From positions 62,001-126,000 of the forward strand of contig NZ_MSZZ01000025.1 of NCBI RefSeq assembly GCF_002093975.1: DNA of 64,000 nucleotides, written 5' to 3'. Origin of the DNA: Thermoactinospora rubra. Its GTDB lineage: Bacteria; Actinomycetota; Actinomycetes; Streptosporangiales; Streptosporangiaceae. Shown in pieces: positions 40,602-48,877 of the stretch. The notes under the pieces were generated by a model, which was not told the DNA's origin, did no database searches, and worked only from the letters and a program-made list of their open reading frames with translations. The position numbers were made by a program, and so were the translations under genes. Position 1 is the stretch's first letter. Each line of letters begins with the position of its first letter.

Positions 40602-41372
40602 TCACAGGGGCGGGAAGCGCGGGTCGCGGCGCTCGACGAAGCTCGCCACGCCCTCGGCGAAGTCGGGACGCCCGAACGAGGCCAGCATCTCCTGCACCGC
40701 CGTCTTGACCGACTGCTCCAGCGTGACGTCCCAGTCGCCCCACACCTGGCGCTTGATCACCGCCATCGACGCCGGCGAGCTGTGCAGGGCCAGCTCCCTG
40801 GCGTACTCCTGGGCCTCCGCCAGCACCCGCTCCCCCGGCACCGCCCGGTTGACGAGCCCCAGCTCCAGCGCCTCGGCCCCGGTGAACACCCGTCCGGACA
40901 GCAGCAGGTCCATCGCCCGCTGTTGTCCCACGAGCTTGGGCAGCACCCAGGCCAGGCCGTACTCCGCCACCAGCCCCCGGCGCGCGAAGGCGGTGGTCCA
41001 CTTGGCGTCCTGGGCCGTGAACACCAGGTCGCACACCAGCGCGTGCACCATCCCCAGCCCCGCGCACGCCCCGTTGACGGCCGCGATGACCGGCTTGCGG
41101 AGGGTCGTCGGGAACGTGTTCGGCCGCGGGTCGGGCCGCTCGTCGTAGGAGCCGGTCTGGAGGGCGGTCAGCGTCTGGAAGTCCGCCCCCGCGCAAAAGC
41201 CCCTCCCCGCGCCGGTGACCACGATCGCGCGGACCGCCGGGTCCCGGTCCGCCTCCTCCAGCAGGTCGAAGTAGCGCCTGCCCATGGCGTCGGTCCAGGC
41301 GTTGAGCCGCTCCGGCCGGTTGAACGTGAGCGTCAGCACGCCCCGGTCCACCGACGACAGCACAAGGTCCAT
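40602..41372 (-). CDS. Enoyl-CoA hydratase/isomerase family protein
   Basis: A 256-residue crotonase-fold enzyme. The N-terminal NRPERLNAWTDAM is typical. The oxyanion-hole segments are GAGRGFCAGADF near residue 55 and VNGACAGLGM near residue 98. RRGLVAEYGLAWVLP near residue 129 carries the Glu common to this EchA subgroup. The likely reaction is hydration of enoyl-CoA in fatty-acid or aromatic degradation. ATG 41372 lies within a perfect ATAGAAC/GTTCTAT palindrome, which would place a repressor directly on the start. It follows the nitric oxide synthase gene by 14 bases. Confidence 0.9.
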   Translation of the reverse strand: MDLVLSSVDRGVLTLTFNRPERLNAWTDAMGRRYFDLLEEADRDPAVRAIVVTGAGRGFCAGADFQTLTALQTGSYDERPDPRPNTFPTTLRKPVIAAVNGACAGLGMVHALVCDLVFTAQDAKWTTAFARRGLVAEYGLAWVLPKLVGQQRAMDLLLSGRVFTGAEALELGLVNRAVPGERVLAEAQEYARELALHSSPASMAVIKRQVWGDWDVTLEQSVKTAVQEMLASFGRPDFAEGVASFVERRDPRFPPL

Positions 41373-41387
41373 AGAACAAAGTTCTAT
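41371..41387. promoter_or_regulatory. Palindrome at the enoyl-CoA hydratase start
   Basis: ATAGAAC-aaa-GTTCTAT, a perfect 7-bp dyad, spans the hydratase ATG and reaches the last base of the nitric oxide synthase stop. It resembles operators of TetR regulators of acyl-CoA metabolism (the AGAAC/GTTCT half-sites), but no such regulator is nearby. Confidence 0.5.
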
Positions 41388-42571
41388 CACTTGTCGGCGT
41401 GGCGGACATAGGCCGGAGACAGCTCGCTCTCGTCGTAGTAGCGGTGGAACACCGGCGTGGCGGCCCCCGAGAGGGGCGGCACGATCCACGACCAGTCCGC
41501 CGGGCACACCCGCCCGGCCCGCTCCTCCTTCTCCAGGTGCTTCAGGAAGCGCCGCGACTCGGTGTGGTGGTCGGTCATGGTGACGCCGGCGCGCTCGAAG
41601 GAGTGCAGCACCGCCACGTTGAGCTCCACCAGCGCGTGGTCGCGCCAGAGCGTGCGCTCGGTTGAGGTGTCCAGCCCGAGCCGCCTGGCGACCTCGGGGA
41701 GCATGGCGTAGCGGTCGGCGTCGGCGAAGTTGCGCGCCCCGATCTCGGTGCCCATGTACCAGCCGTTGAACGGCGCGCAGGGGTAACAGATCCCGCCGAT
41801 CTCCAGGCACATGTCCGAGATCGCCGGTACGGCGTGCCAGCGCAGCCCGAGCTCGGCGAACCACTCGTACTCCGGATGGACGATCGGCACCTCCAGGACC
41901 GCGTCGCCCGGCAGGTTGCACAGCAGCGGCTTGCCCCGCCCGGGATGGATGACGAGCGGCAGCACGTCGAAGCGGGTCCCCCTGCCCTCCCAGCCGAGCT
42001 TCGCGGCCACGTCGGTGAGGTCGGCGTTGCGGGGGTCGCCGACGATCGTGCCGTCGTCCATCCGGTGCCCGGCGTAGCGGATCAGCTGCTCGTTGAGGAT
42101 CCGGGGGGCGCGCCGCCACGGCAGGTCGGGGGCGAAGACGGTGATGGTGGGGCGGATCTTGCCGTCGTTGGTGGCCTCCCGCAGGTGCTGGACGCACTCC
42201 AGGGCCACGCCCTCGGCGGTGGTGACCCTCCTGCGGTCGCGCACCCGCAGCGACCGCCAGTACAGCCGGCCGATGCAGCGGTTGCTGTTGCGCCAGGCCA
42301 CCCGCGCGCCGAAGGCCAGCTCCTCGGGCGTGTGGGTGTAGGTGCCGTGGACGGCCACCTCTTTGACCACCTCGCGCAGCCTCGCCTCCGGGCTCCCCCC
42401 GTTCTCCCGGCAGTAGAGCCGGATGAAGCTCTCGGCCTCCCGCAGGTCGACGGCCTTGCGCGCCGCGGAGCGGCGGTGGACTGGACGCAGGACTCTGATC
42501 CATGTGCGCACGCGGCAACCCAACGCCTTCCGGCTCCACGGGTCGCTCCGCCGGTTCCGGGCCCGCGACAC
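41387..42571 (-). CDS. nos: Bacterial nitric oxide synthase oxygenase
   Basis: Haem enzyme oxidising L-arginine to citrulline and nitric oxide, using reductases encoded elsewhere. It has 394 residues. Haem-ligand Cys99 is in the signature WRNSNRCIGRLYW, and substrate-binding Glu276 is in GWYMGTEIGARN. CSL motifs such as FNGWYMG and PADWSWIVPP near the end are conserved. No reductase domain is fused, as in other bacterial enzymes. The first about 40 residues are a basic extension; GTG 42571 or an internal GTG near 42511 may be the start. No nitration or thaxtomin-type genes are adjacent. Confidence 0.95.
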   Translation of the reverse strand: MSRARNRRSDPWSRKALGCRVRTWIRVLRPVHRRSAARKAVDLREAESFIRLYCRENGGSPEARLREVVKEVAVHGTYTHTPEELAFGARVAWRNSNRCIGRLYWRSLRVRDRRRVTTAEGVALECVQHLREATNDGKIRPTITVFAPDLPWRRAPRILNEQLIRYAGHRMDDGTIVGDPRNADLTDVAAKLGWEGRGTRFDVLPLVIHPGRGKPLLCNLPGDAVLEVPIVHPEYEWFAELGLRWHAVPAISDMCLEIGGICYPCAPFNGWYMGTEIGARNFADADRYAMLPEVARRLGLDTSTERTLWRDHALVELNVAVLHSFERAGVTMTDHHTESRRFLKHLEKEERAGRVCPADWSWIVPPLSGAATPVFHRYYDESELSPAYVRHADK

Positions 42572-42722
42572 GACCCTCTCGGCGGCGCCCTTCCCGCCGC
42601 CCTCCCTTTCCTGTCCGCGACATCCACATCTTTCACCGCGCGTCCCGGGTTGTCCGGCAAATCAATAAATCTGTGACTTCTCGCGTACGGGCTGTGACCG
42701 GCCCGCAGGGGCGCACATGACG

Positions 42723-42756
42723 AAGCCCCCTTCCCGCAGGACCGGGAAGGGGGCTT
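42723..42756 (-). terminator. Terminator after tRNA-Asn
   Basis: AAGCCCCCTTCCCG and its perfect complement form a 14-bp stem with a 6-base loop, starting eight bases past the tRNA 3' end. The stem has T residues at both ends, so it can work in either direction. Confidence 0.85.
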
Positions 42757-42764
42757 TCTCGCTG

Positions 42765-42837
42765 CTCCCGCGATAGGACTCGAACCTATAACCTGCCGGT
42801 TAACAGCCGGACGCTCTGCCGATTGAGCTACGCGGGA
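42765..42837 (-). tRNA. tRNA-Asn (GTT)
   Basis: A 73-base cloverleaf on the minus strand: acceptor TCCCGCG/CGCGGGA, U8-A9, D arm GCTC/GAGC, anticodon loop CTGTTAA with GTT, T arm ATAGG-TTCGAGT-CCTAT, discriminator G. CCA is not encoded. Confidence 0.96.
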
Positions 42838-42962
42838 TCGGACTTTTTGCGCTGCTGAGCGGGCGTTTGGCCCCCTGCGTGCGGCGCAGGAATAGATTAG
42901 CGCACTCCTGGAGTGCGTGTCGCATCGCCAGCGGGGTAGGGCCGGAGAAGCGGAGGTGGAAC

Positions 42963-43274
42963 ATGCGATATCGGATGGTGTTCGCAGCCGGGCTCGCGAT
43001 CGGCTACGTGCTCGGCAGCCGCGCGGGCCGCGAGCGCTACGAACAGATCAAGCGCGCCGCGCAGCGGATCGCCGACAGCCCCCGGGTGCAGGAGGCCGCG
43101 GGTGTCCTGGGCGCCCAGGCGTCCAAGGTCGCCGACGTGACCAAGAGCAAGATGGGCAGCAAGCTGCAGCGCCGGCTGCCGTTCCTGAACAAGGAGCACG
43201 ACACCGGGACGGGCTGGCCGGAGCAGGAGGACACGCCGACCGACAAGGTCGACAAATCCGGTATCCCGTACTGA
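42963..43274 (+). CDS. YtxH-like small membrane-anchored protein
   Basis: A 103-residue protein: a glycine-rich N-terminal hydrophobic segment (MVFAAGLAIGYVLGSRAG) is followed by a basic helical stretch (RERYEQIKRAAQRIADSP) and an acidic C-terminus. This is the YtxH-domain layout. Function is unknown; relatives are stress-associated envelope proteins. It is divergent from tRNA-Asn and ends just before a strong bidirectional terminator. Confidence 0.8.
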   Translation: MRYRMVFAAGLAIGYVLGSRAGRERYEQIKRAAQRIADSPRVQEAAGVLGAQASKVADVTKSKMGSKLQRRLPFLNKEHDTGTGWPEQEDTPTDKVDKSGIPY

Positions 43275-43284
43275 CACGGTGCCT

Positions 43285-43326
43285 GCGGTCGTGGGCGCGT
43301 GACGATCCTCACGCGCCCACGACCGC
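43285..43326. terminator. 18-bp perfect-stem bidirectional terminator
   Basis: GCGGTCGTGGGCGCGTGA (43285-43302) pairs perfectly with 43309-43326 around a 6-base loop. It separates two convergent genes, and its right arm is formed by the last five codons and stop of the TetR gene. Confidence 0.85.
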
Positions 43327-43893
43327 GTGGTGGAGCAGGTCCGTCAGCTGCTCGGCGTATCCGGGGTCGGTCACGTCCCGCCCGGTGGCCACGCGCAGGA
43401 AGACCGCGCCCACCAGCAGCTCCAGGAAGACCTCCTGGTCCACTCCCGGCCGAACGCCCGGCTGGCCCAGCGTCGCCGCCAGGTGGGTACGGCGGGGCCG
43501 TACCAGCTCGGCGCGGAAGCGGTCCTTGTCCGGCAGCTCGGCCATGAGCCCCAGGAAGGCCTGGACCATCTCGGGCCGCCCGAACCTGGCCACCACGGCG
43601 TCCACCCACGCGCGCAGGTCACGCCGCAGATCTCCCGACACCCGCGGCGCGCTCCCCTCCGACCGGCCGAACAGGGCCTGCGCGACGACGTCGGCCTTGG
43701 AGGTCCAGCGCCGGTAGACCGCCGGCCGGCTCACCCCGGCCCGCCGCGCGATGGCGTCGATCGAGGTCTGCCGGTAGCCCACCTCGGCCAGCAGCTCCAG
43801 CGTGGCCTCCAGCACCCGCGCGTCCACGGCGGGGTCCCTCGGCCGCCCCTTCGCGGGAGCCCCCTTGACAGGGGCACCGTCCGGTCTCACCAT
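43309..43893 (-). CDS. TetR family transcriptional regulator
   Basis: A 194-residue repressor. The DNA-binding domain spans about residues 22-70, with ARVLEATLELLAEVGYRQTS and AGVSRPAVYRRWTSKADVV. The C-terminal helices belong to the AcrR_C-like group. A TTACGTT-N9-AACGTAA palindrome overlaps its start codon and suggests autorepression. The divergent gene is a secreted SurE-like nucleotidase, a possible target. The ligand is unknown. Confidence 0.9.
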   Translation of the reverse strand: MVRPDGAPVKGAPAKGRPRDPAVDARVLEATLELLAEVGYRQTSIDAIARRAGVSRPAVYRRWTSKADVVAQALFGRSEGSAPRVSGDLRRDLRAWVDAVVARFGRPEMVQAFLGLMAELPDKDRFRAELVRPRRTHLAATLGQPGVRPGVDQEVFLELLVGAVFLRVATGRDVTDPGYAEQLTDLLHHAVVGA

Positions 43894-43915
43894 TACGTTC
43901 CAACCTGTAACGTAA
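43893..43915. promoter_or_regulatory. Putative TetR operator
   Basis: TTACGTT-N9-AACGTAA, a 7-bp dyad, overlaps the TetR start codon and faces the divergent surE-like gene 52 bases away. Confidence 0.65.
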
Positions 43916-43966
43916 ATCTGTGACGTCTACCACACCTCTGGCGCGAAGGTGGGACGGGAGCATCCC

Positions 43967-44842
43967 ATGGTCCGACGCGCCGCCATCGCCCTGCTGTTAG
44001 TGCTCACAGCCTTCCTCACCGGATCATCCCCCGCGCAGGCCCACCCCCGACAGGGGCTCCGGATCCTCCTCACCAACGACGACGGCTACGCCTTCCCGTT
44101 CATCCAGGCGCTGCGGCAGGCGCTGTCCGCCGCCGGGCACCAGGTCACGATCGTCGCCCCGGCCGCCGACGCCAGCGGCAGCGGCACCGCCGTCAACGCC
44201 CGCTTCGGCGCCACCGTCGAGGCCGTCGAGAGGTCGCCGGGCGTCTGGTCGGTCACCGGCAGCCCGGGCGACGCGGTGGCGTTCGGCCTCGGCGTCGTCT
44301 TCGCGGGCGACCCTCCGGACCTGGTGGTCTCCGGACCCAACGCGGGCCAGAACGTCGCCGCCGTCGTCAACCACTCCGGCACCGTCGGCGCCGCGATCGC
44401 GGCCCTGGACGCCGGGGTGCCCGCCGTCGCCTTCAGCACGGCCGTGGACACCACGACCACCCCGCCGTCCTTCCCCAGCGCCCAGCGGTCGATCGCCTTC
44501 GCCGTCAGGCTGGTCGCCCGCCTGGGCGACCCGCGCCGCGTCCTGCCGCCGCGGACCGTGCTCAACGTCAACTACCCGGTACGGCCCGGCGGCACGGTCA
44601 GCTTCGCCCGGCTGGGCACCTTGGCCTTCGTCTCCACGCGGTACGCCCCCGCGCCCGAGGTCTGCGCGGCCTGCTACCGCGTCCTGCCGGTCCTGGCCAC
44701 CGAGCCCGACCCGGTCCGCGACGCCGACCGCACGCTGCTGGACGCCGGCCACGTCACCATCACGCCGCTCGACGGCAGCTGGGAGGCCTCCCCGATGGTC
44801 ACGGCGCTGCTGCGGGCACGGCTGGCGGGGCTGACCCCGTAG
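43967..44842 (+). CDS. surE: Secreted SurE-family 5'/3'-nucleotidase
   Basis: A metal-dependent nucleotidase of 291 residues with a clear Sec signal peptide (VRRAAIALLLVLTAFLTG, cleavage after PAQA near residue 25). SurE motifs are present: ILLTNDDGYAFPF near residue 32 (metal-binding DD), APAADASGSG near residue 65 and SGPNAGQNV near residue 119. NHSGTVGAAIAA follows near residue 133, with LNVNYP near residue 196. ATG 43967 follows GGGAG by six bases. Classical SurE is cytoplasmic; an exported form probably liberates phosphate or nucleosides outside the cell. Confidence 0.92.
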   Translation: MVRRAAIALLLVLTAFLTGSSPAQAHPRQGLRILLTNDDGYAFPFIQALRQALSAAGHQVTIVAPAADASGSGTAVNARFGATVEAVERSPGVWSVTGSPGDAVAFGLGVVFAGDPPDLVVSGPNAGQNVAAVVNHSGTVGAAIAALDAGVPAVAFSTAVDTTTTPPSFPSAQRSIAFAVRLVARLGDPRRVLPPRTVLNVNYPVRPGGTVSFARLGTLAFVSTRYAPAPEVCAACYRVLPVLATEPDPVRDADRTLLDAGHVTITPLDGSWEASPMVTALLRARLAGLTP

Positions 44843-44854
44843 CCCGCCCGGCGC

Positions 44855-45328
44855 TCAGACGCCCATGCTCCGCCGTACGCCCTCCAGGGCTTGCTCGGCC
44901 TGGGCGCGCAGGCCGGGGTCGTCGGGGTCCAGGCCCTCGTCGAACACCAGCCGCCAGCCCAGCAGGTCGCCGCCCGGCCTGCGGCGCGCGATGAGCCGCA
45001 CGCCGCCCCTGCCCGGCAGCTCGACGTGCTTGTTCACCACGATCGTGGCGTTCACCCGCTCGCGCACCGCCTCGGGCAGGCGGCCCGGCTCGTCGACCCG
45101 CGCGCCGGCCCGCGAGCCGTCCGTCAGCGTCAGGTGCAGCCCGTCGTCCTCCCACCAGGCCCGTTCCACGGTCTCGTACGGCACGCGGACGCCTTCGGGC
45201 AGCAGCAGCGCGCGCTCGGTGGCCACCAGGTAGCCGTCGGCGCCGGCGGCGTGGGCGATCACCCGCTCCCCCCGCTCCAGCGGCAGCCCCTTGCGCACCT
45301 CGGACGGCAGACGGCGGAAAAGCTTCAT
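44855..45328 (-). CDS. Hypothetical protein
   Basis: A 157-residue soluble protein, possibly PH-like. It has repeating beta-strand segments (GERVIAHAAGADGYLVATERALLL; VPYETVERAWWED, then LHLTLTDGS) and then NKHVELPGRGGVRLIARRR and an acidic helical C-terminus. No catalytic motif. The start overlaps the glycosidase stop by ATGA, placing it last in the pfkB-glycosidase operon, though its wording suggests a general regulatory or membrane-binding module. Confidence 0.65.
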   Translation of the reverse strand: MKLFRRLPSEVRKGLPLERGERVIAHAAGADGYLVATERALLLPEGVRVPYETVERAWWEDDGLHLTLTDGSRAGARVDEPGRLPEAVRERVNATIVVNKHVELPGRGGVRLIARRRPGGDLLGWRLVFDEGLDPDDPGLRAQAEQALEGVRRSMGV

Positions 45329-46602
45329 GCCTCCACGCTATCGGCGAGCAGATCCAGGGTCAGCGCCGCGCTCCAGGAGAAGTCGCGGCAGCCCCGGCCG
45401 CTGCCGTCGAAGGGGTCGAAGCACTCGCGGAACCCCGCCTGCCGTACCAGGCGCAGGGTGGCGGTCGTGAGCACCTGGGCCAGCTGGGACAGGCCGTGCA
45501 CGACGGCGGCGCGGCGCAGCAGCCAGTTGGTGCTCACCCAGGAGGGGCCGCGCCAGTAGCGGGTGCGGTCGAACTGCGGGGCGCGGATCTCGCAGCTGGG
45601 CACCGGGTAGCCGGTGGCGCCCATGAACCTGGCCGACTCCAGCGTCTCCACCAGGTCGGCCACCAGGTCGACCGGCAGCTGGGGATCCAGCAGAGGGCCG
45701 AACGCGCCGACCGTGCACACCTCGACCGTGCGGCCCGAGCGCAGGTCGCGGGCGTGGAAGCAGCCGTCCCACAGCCGCTCCAGCAGGGCCGCCCGCAGCC
45801 GCTCGGCCTGCTCGGCATAGGGCGCGGCGTCGCCGCCCGCGACGGGGGCCAGCTCGGCGAGCGCGACGCAGGAGGCCAGCCAGATGCCGTTGAACATGGG
45901 GTCCTCGAGCGCGAACGGGTGCTCGTCGCGCAGGTACTCGGCGCGGTATCCGGCGTCGCGGTAGCGCAGGGCGAGCCACAGGTAGCGGTCGTGGTCGCTG
46001 CCGGGGTGGCGCTCGTCGAGGCCGACGGTGCGGTAACCGTACCGGATCTCCGGCAGCGCGGCCAGCGCCCCGTCCCAGGCGGGGCTGTCGTCCATGCCGG
46101 ACTCCCACGGGTGGACGATCGCGGCCAGCCCGGCGCCGCCCAGGTCGCGGGCGGTGGCCAGGTAGCGGTGCTGGGCCGCCAACGCGGGGAAGACGCGGCG
46201 GACGAAGCCGTCGTCGCCGGAGTGCCGCCACAGCCACCACACGGCCAGCGCGTGCAGGGGCGGCGCGGTCAGGCCCGAGGTCAGCACGCCGCGCGGGGCG
46301 TCCGGCTGCTCCTGCGACCGCCACACCGAGGGGCCCGGGAAGTACGCCTCGGGGGTGTGGAAGACGATGTGCGGGACCATCCCGGTCGCCCACTGGCCGT
46401 CGAGCAGGCTCAGCAGCTCGGTCTTGGCGCGCTCGGGCAGCCGCCGGGCCAGGCCCATGGCGATGAGGGAGGAGTCGAAGCTCCACTGGTGGGGGTAGAG
46501 GCCGGGGGCGGGCACGGTGGCCACGCCCGTCCAGTTCGCCTCGAGGACGGAGAGCGCCTCGCGCTCGAGCGCGGCGTCGTCGACAGCCGGCCGGCCCTCC
46601 AT
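45325..46602 (-). CDS. MGH1-like (GH63-type) glycoside hydrolase
   Basis: A 425-residue (alpha/alpha)6-barrel glycosidase of the MGH1/GH63 group, relatives of mannosylglycerate and glucosylglycerate hydrolases. Typical motifs are LYPHQWSFDSSLIAMG near residue 36, AIVHPWESGMDDSPAWD near residue 160 (Asp is the probable general acid), and YWRGPSWVSTNWLL near residue 340 followed by a C-terminal Glu/Asp. No signal peptide, so the substrate is intracellular. It lies 84 bases downstream of a PfkB sugar kinase gene. ATG 46602 is chosen over TTG 46605. Confidence 0.85.
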   Translation of the reverse strand: MEGRPAVDDAALEREALSVLEANWTGVATVPAPGLYPHQWSFDSSLIAMGLARRLPERAKTELLSLLDGQWATGMVPHIVFHTPEAYFPGPSVWRSQEQPDAPRGVLTSGLTAPPLHALAVWWLWRHSGDDGFVRRVFPALAAQHRYLATARDLGGAGLAAIVHPWESGMDDSPAWDGALAALPEIRYGYRTVGLDERHPGSDHDRYLWLALRYRDAGYRAEYLRDEHPFALEDPMFNGIWLASCVALAELAPVAGGDAAPYAEQAERLRAALLERLWDGCFHARDLRSGRTVEVCTVGAFGPLLDPQLPVDLVADLVETLESARFMGATGYPVPSCEIRAPQFDRTRYWRGPSWVSTNWLLRRAAVVHGLSQLAQVLTTATLRLVRQAGFRECFDPFDGSGRGCRDFSWSAALTLDLLADSVEA

Positions 46603-46686
46603 CAACCCACTATGCGCGCGCCAGGGCTGGTAGTGAAGCCCCGCGGCAGCGTATCGAGGCGGCCGGTGATCGCGGATCCTGCGAGG

Positions 46687-47646
46687 TCACCGGCCCGGAC
46701 TCGCCAGCCCTTCCAGCATCCTGGTCACCTCCTCGGCGGTGGGCGGCTGGGCGCCCGCGACCGTGCACGTCAGCGCGCCCGCCGCCACCGCGAAGGCCAG
46801 AGCGCGGCGCAGCGCCTCGGGCGTGGCCGGGCGCAGGCCGCCCTGCGTGAGCAGCGAGTGCAGCAGCGCCCCCGTGAACGCATCGCCCGCGCCGACGGTG
46901 TCGGCCACCTCGACCGCGATCCCCGGCACGCGGATCGGCTCCCCCGCCGCGGGCCCGAAGGCGGAGGACACCGCCACCGCCCCCTCGGCGCCCAGCGTGA
47001 CGAGCACGGTGTGCACCCCGTCGCGTCCCGCCCAGGACCGCGCGACCCGCAGGGGGTCGCTGCCCGGATACAGCCAGCGCAGGTCCTCGTCGCTGGCCTT
47101 GACCAGGTGGGCGACCTTGAGCCATTCCTCGACGCGCGTGCGGTACTCCTCCCGCCCCGGCAGCAGGGCGGGGCGCACGTTGACGTCGTAGACCACCGTG
47201 ACCTCGGGTGGCAGCCCCGCGGCCCAGGCGCGCAGCACCCCGGCCCCCGGGGGCAGGACGCTGGCCAGCGAGCCGACGTGGACGCCCGCCGTGCCGGGGG
47301 GCAGCGAGGCGGGCAGCTCGGCGGGGGTCCACTGCCAGTCGGCGGTGCCGTTGGCGTAGAACCGGTACTCCGCCGCGCCCTGCTCGTCCAGCGACACCAC
47401 GGCGATGGTGGTCGGCTCGGCGGCGGGCACGGCCAGGGACAGGTCGACGCCGTTGCCGGCGAGGTGGCGGCGCAGCCGGCGGCCGAAGGCGTCGCCGGAC
47501 AGGCGGCAGGCCAGCGCGGCACGGGTGCCCAGCCGGGCCGCGGCGAGGGCGGTGTTGGCCGGCCCGCCGCCGGGCACGGCCCGCCAGGTGTCCGCCGCGT
47601 CCGCGGGGACGAGGTCGATGAGGGCTTCTCCGCATACGACGATCAC
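46687..47646 (-). CDS. PfkB family carbohydrate kinase, probably fructokinase
   Basis: A 319-residue ribokinase-fold sugar kinase. It shows GEALIDLVPAD near residue 7, PGGGPANTALAAARLG near residue 25 and VYDVNVRPALLPG near residue 155. The catalytic signature DTVGAGDAFTGALLHSL lies near residue 240. GTG 47646 follows AAGGA by seven bases; upstream in-frame sequence is leader. It is divergent from a fructose-type ABC importer with two LacI half-operators between them, so fructose is the likely substrate. Confidence 0.88.
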   Translation of the reverse strand: MIVVCGEALIDLVPADAADTWRAVPGGGPANTALAAARLGTRAALACRLSGDAFGRRLRRHLAGNGVDLSLAVPAAEPTTIAVVSLDEQGAAEYRFYANGTADWQWTPAELPASLPPGTAGVHVGSLASVLPPGAGVLRAWAAGLPPEVTVVYDVNVRPALLPGREEYRTRVEEWLKVAHLVKASDEDLRWLYPGSDPLRVARSWAGRDGVHTVLVTLGAEGAVAVSSAFGPAAGEPIRVPGIAVEVADTVGAGDAFTGALLHSLLTQGGLRPATPEALRRALAFAVAAGALTCTVAGAQPPTAEEVTRMLEGLASPGR

Positions 47647-47773
47647 GCTGGAGTCCTTACCTTCCGGGGGCCGCGGGCGTGACCCGTCCGCGAGCTTAGT
47701 CCGACTTTTGCGGCTTATTTCACATTCAAGTCTTGACGCGGTGAGCTTCAGCGGCCACAGTCGAGGAACGCGC

Positions 47774-47802
47774 GACAACGTTGGCGCATGACAACGTTAG
47801 CG
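47774..47802. promoter_or_regulatory. Two LacI-type operators in tandem
   Basis: GACAACGTTGGCG (47774-47786) and GACAACGTTAGCG (47790-47802) are direct repeats 16 bp apart. They have the central AACGTT of LacI-family sites and lie between the divergent kinase and importer genes. A TTGACG -35-like element is at 47733. Confidence 0.7.
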
Positions 47803-47826
47803 CAGACGTTTCAGCAGGAGAAGCAC

Positions 47827-48876
47827 ATGATGGCAAAGTACGGCAAGACCGTTGGCGCGCTGGCCCTCACCGGGGCGATGCTGGCGCTGGGCGCCTGCGG
47901 CGGTGGCTCCGACACCGGCGCCCAGACCACCCCCGGCGGGCAGGGCGGCGGCGCGATCAAGGTCGGCCTCATCACCAAGACCGAGACCAACCCCTTCTTC
48001 GTCAAGATGAAGCAGGGCGCCGAGCAGGAGGCCAAGGCCAAGGGCGCCGAGCTGATGAGCGCGGCCGGCAAGTTCGACGGCGACAACGCCAGCCAGGTGA
48101 CGGCGATCGAGAACATGGTCGCGGCCGGGGTCAAGGGCATCCTCATCACCCCGAGCGACACCAAGGCGATCGTCCCCGCCATCGAGAAGGCGCGCCGCCA
48201 GGGCGTGCTCGTCATCGCGCTCGACACGCCCACCGATCCGCAGAGCGCCGTGGACGCGCTGTTCGCGACCAACAACTTCCAGGCGGGCGTGCTGATCGGC
48301 AAGTACGCGGCCGCGGCCAACGCCGGCAAGCAGCTCAAGATCGCCACGCTGGACCTGGCGCCCGGCATCACCGTCGGCGTCCTGCGCCACAACGGCTTCC
48401 TGTCCGGCCTGGGCGTGCCCGGCATCACCCAGGACACCAAGGAGCAGGCCACCGACCCGCGCGTGGTGTGCAGCCAGGACACCGCGGGCGACCAGGCCAA
48501 GGGCCAGACCGCGATGGAGAACTGCCTGCAGAAGGACCCGGGCATCAACCTGGTCTACACGATCAACGAGCCCGCGGCGCTGGGCGCCTGGACCGCGCTG
48601 AAGGCGGCCGGCAAGGACAAGGACGTCATGATCGTCTCCGTGGACGGCGGCTGCACCGGGGTCAAGGCGATCCAGGAGGGCAAGATCGCGGCCACCTCGC
48701 AGCAGTACCCGCTGAAGATGGCGACGCAGGGCGTTGACGCCGTGGTGTCCTACGCCCAGAGCGGCACCAAGGCCTCCGGCTACGTCGACACCGGCACCAC
48801 GCTGATCACCGCCAAGCCGGTGCCCGGCGTGGAGTCCAAGGACGTCCAGTACGGCCTGCAGAACTGCTGGGGCTGA
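47827..48876 (+). CDS. Sugar ABC transporter substrate-binding lipoprotein (fructose-like)
   Basis: Extracytoplasmic sugar receptor of the ribose/fructose type (Peripla_BP_4), 349 residues. Its signal has lipobox ALGACG near residue 20. The fold shows KVGLITKTETNPFFVKMKQG near residue 45, VAAGVKGILITPSD, VIALDTPTDP near residue 128, and VDGGCTGVKAIQEGKIAATS near residue 280. ITKTETNPFFVKM is characteristic of FrcB proteins. ATG 47827 follows AGGAG. It heads the importer operon. Confidence 0.9.
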   Translation: MMAKYGKTVGALALTGAMLALGACGGGSDTGAQTTPGGQGGGAIKVGLITKTETNPFFVKMKQGAEQEAKAKGAELMSAAGKFDGDNASQVTAIENMVAAGVKGILITPSDTKAIVPAIEKARRQGVLVIALDTPTDPQSAVDALFATNNFQAGVLIGKYAAAANAGKQLKIATLDLAPGITVGVLRHNGFLSGLGVPGITQDTKEQATDPRVVCSQDTAGDQAKGQTAMENCLQKDPGINLVYTINEPAALGAWTALKAAGKDKDVMIVSVDGGCTGVKAIQEGKIAATSQQYPLKMATQGVDAVVSYAQSGTKASGYVDTGTTLITAKPVPGVESKDVQYGLQNCWG

Positions 48877-48877
48877 C

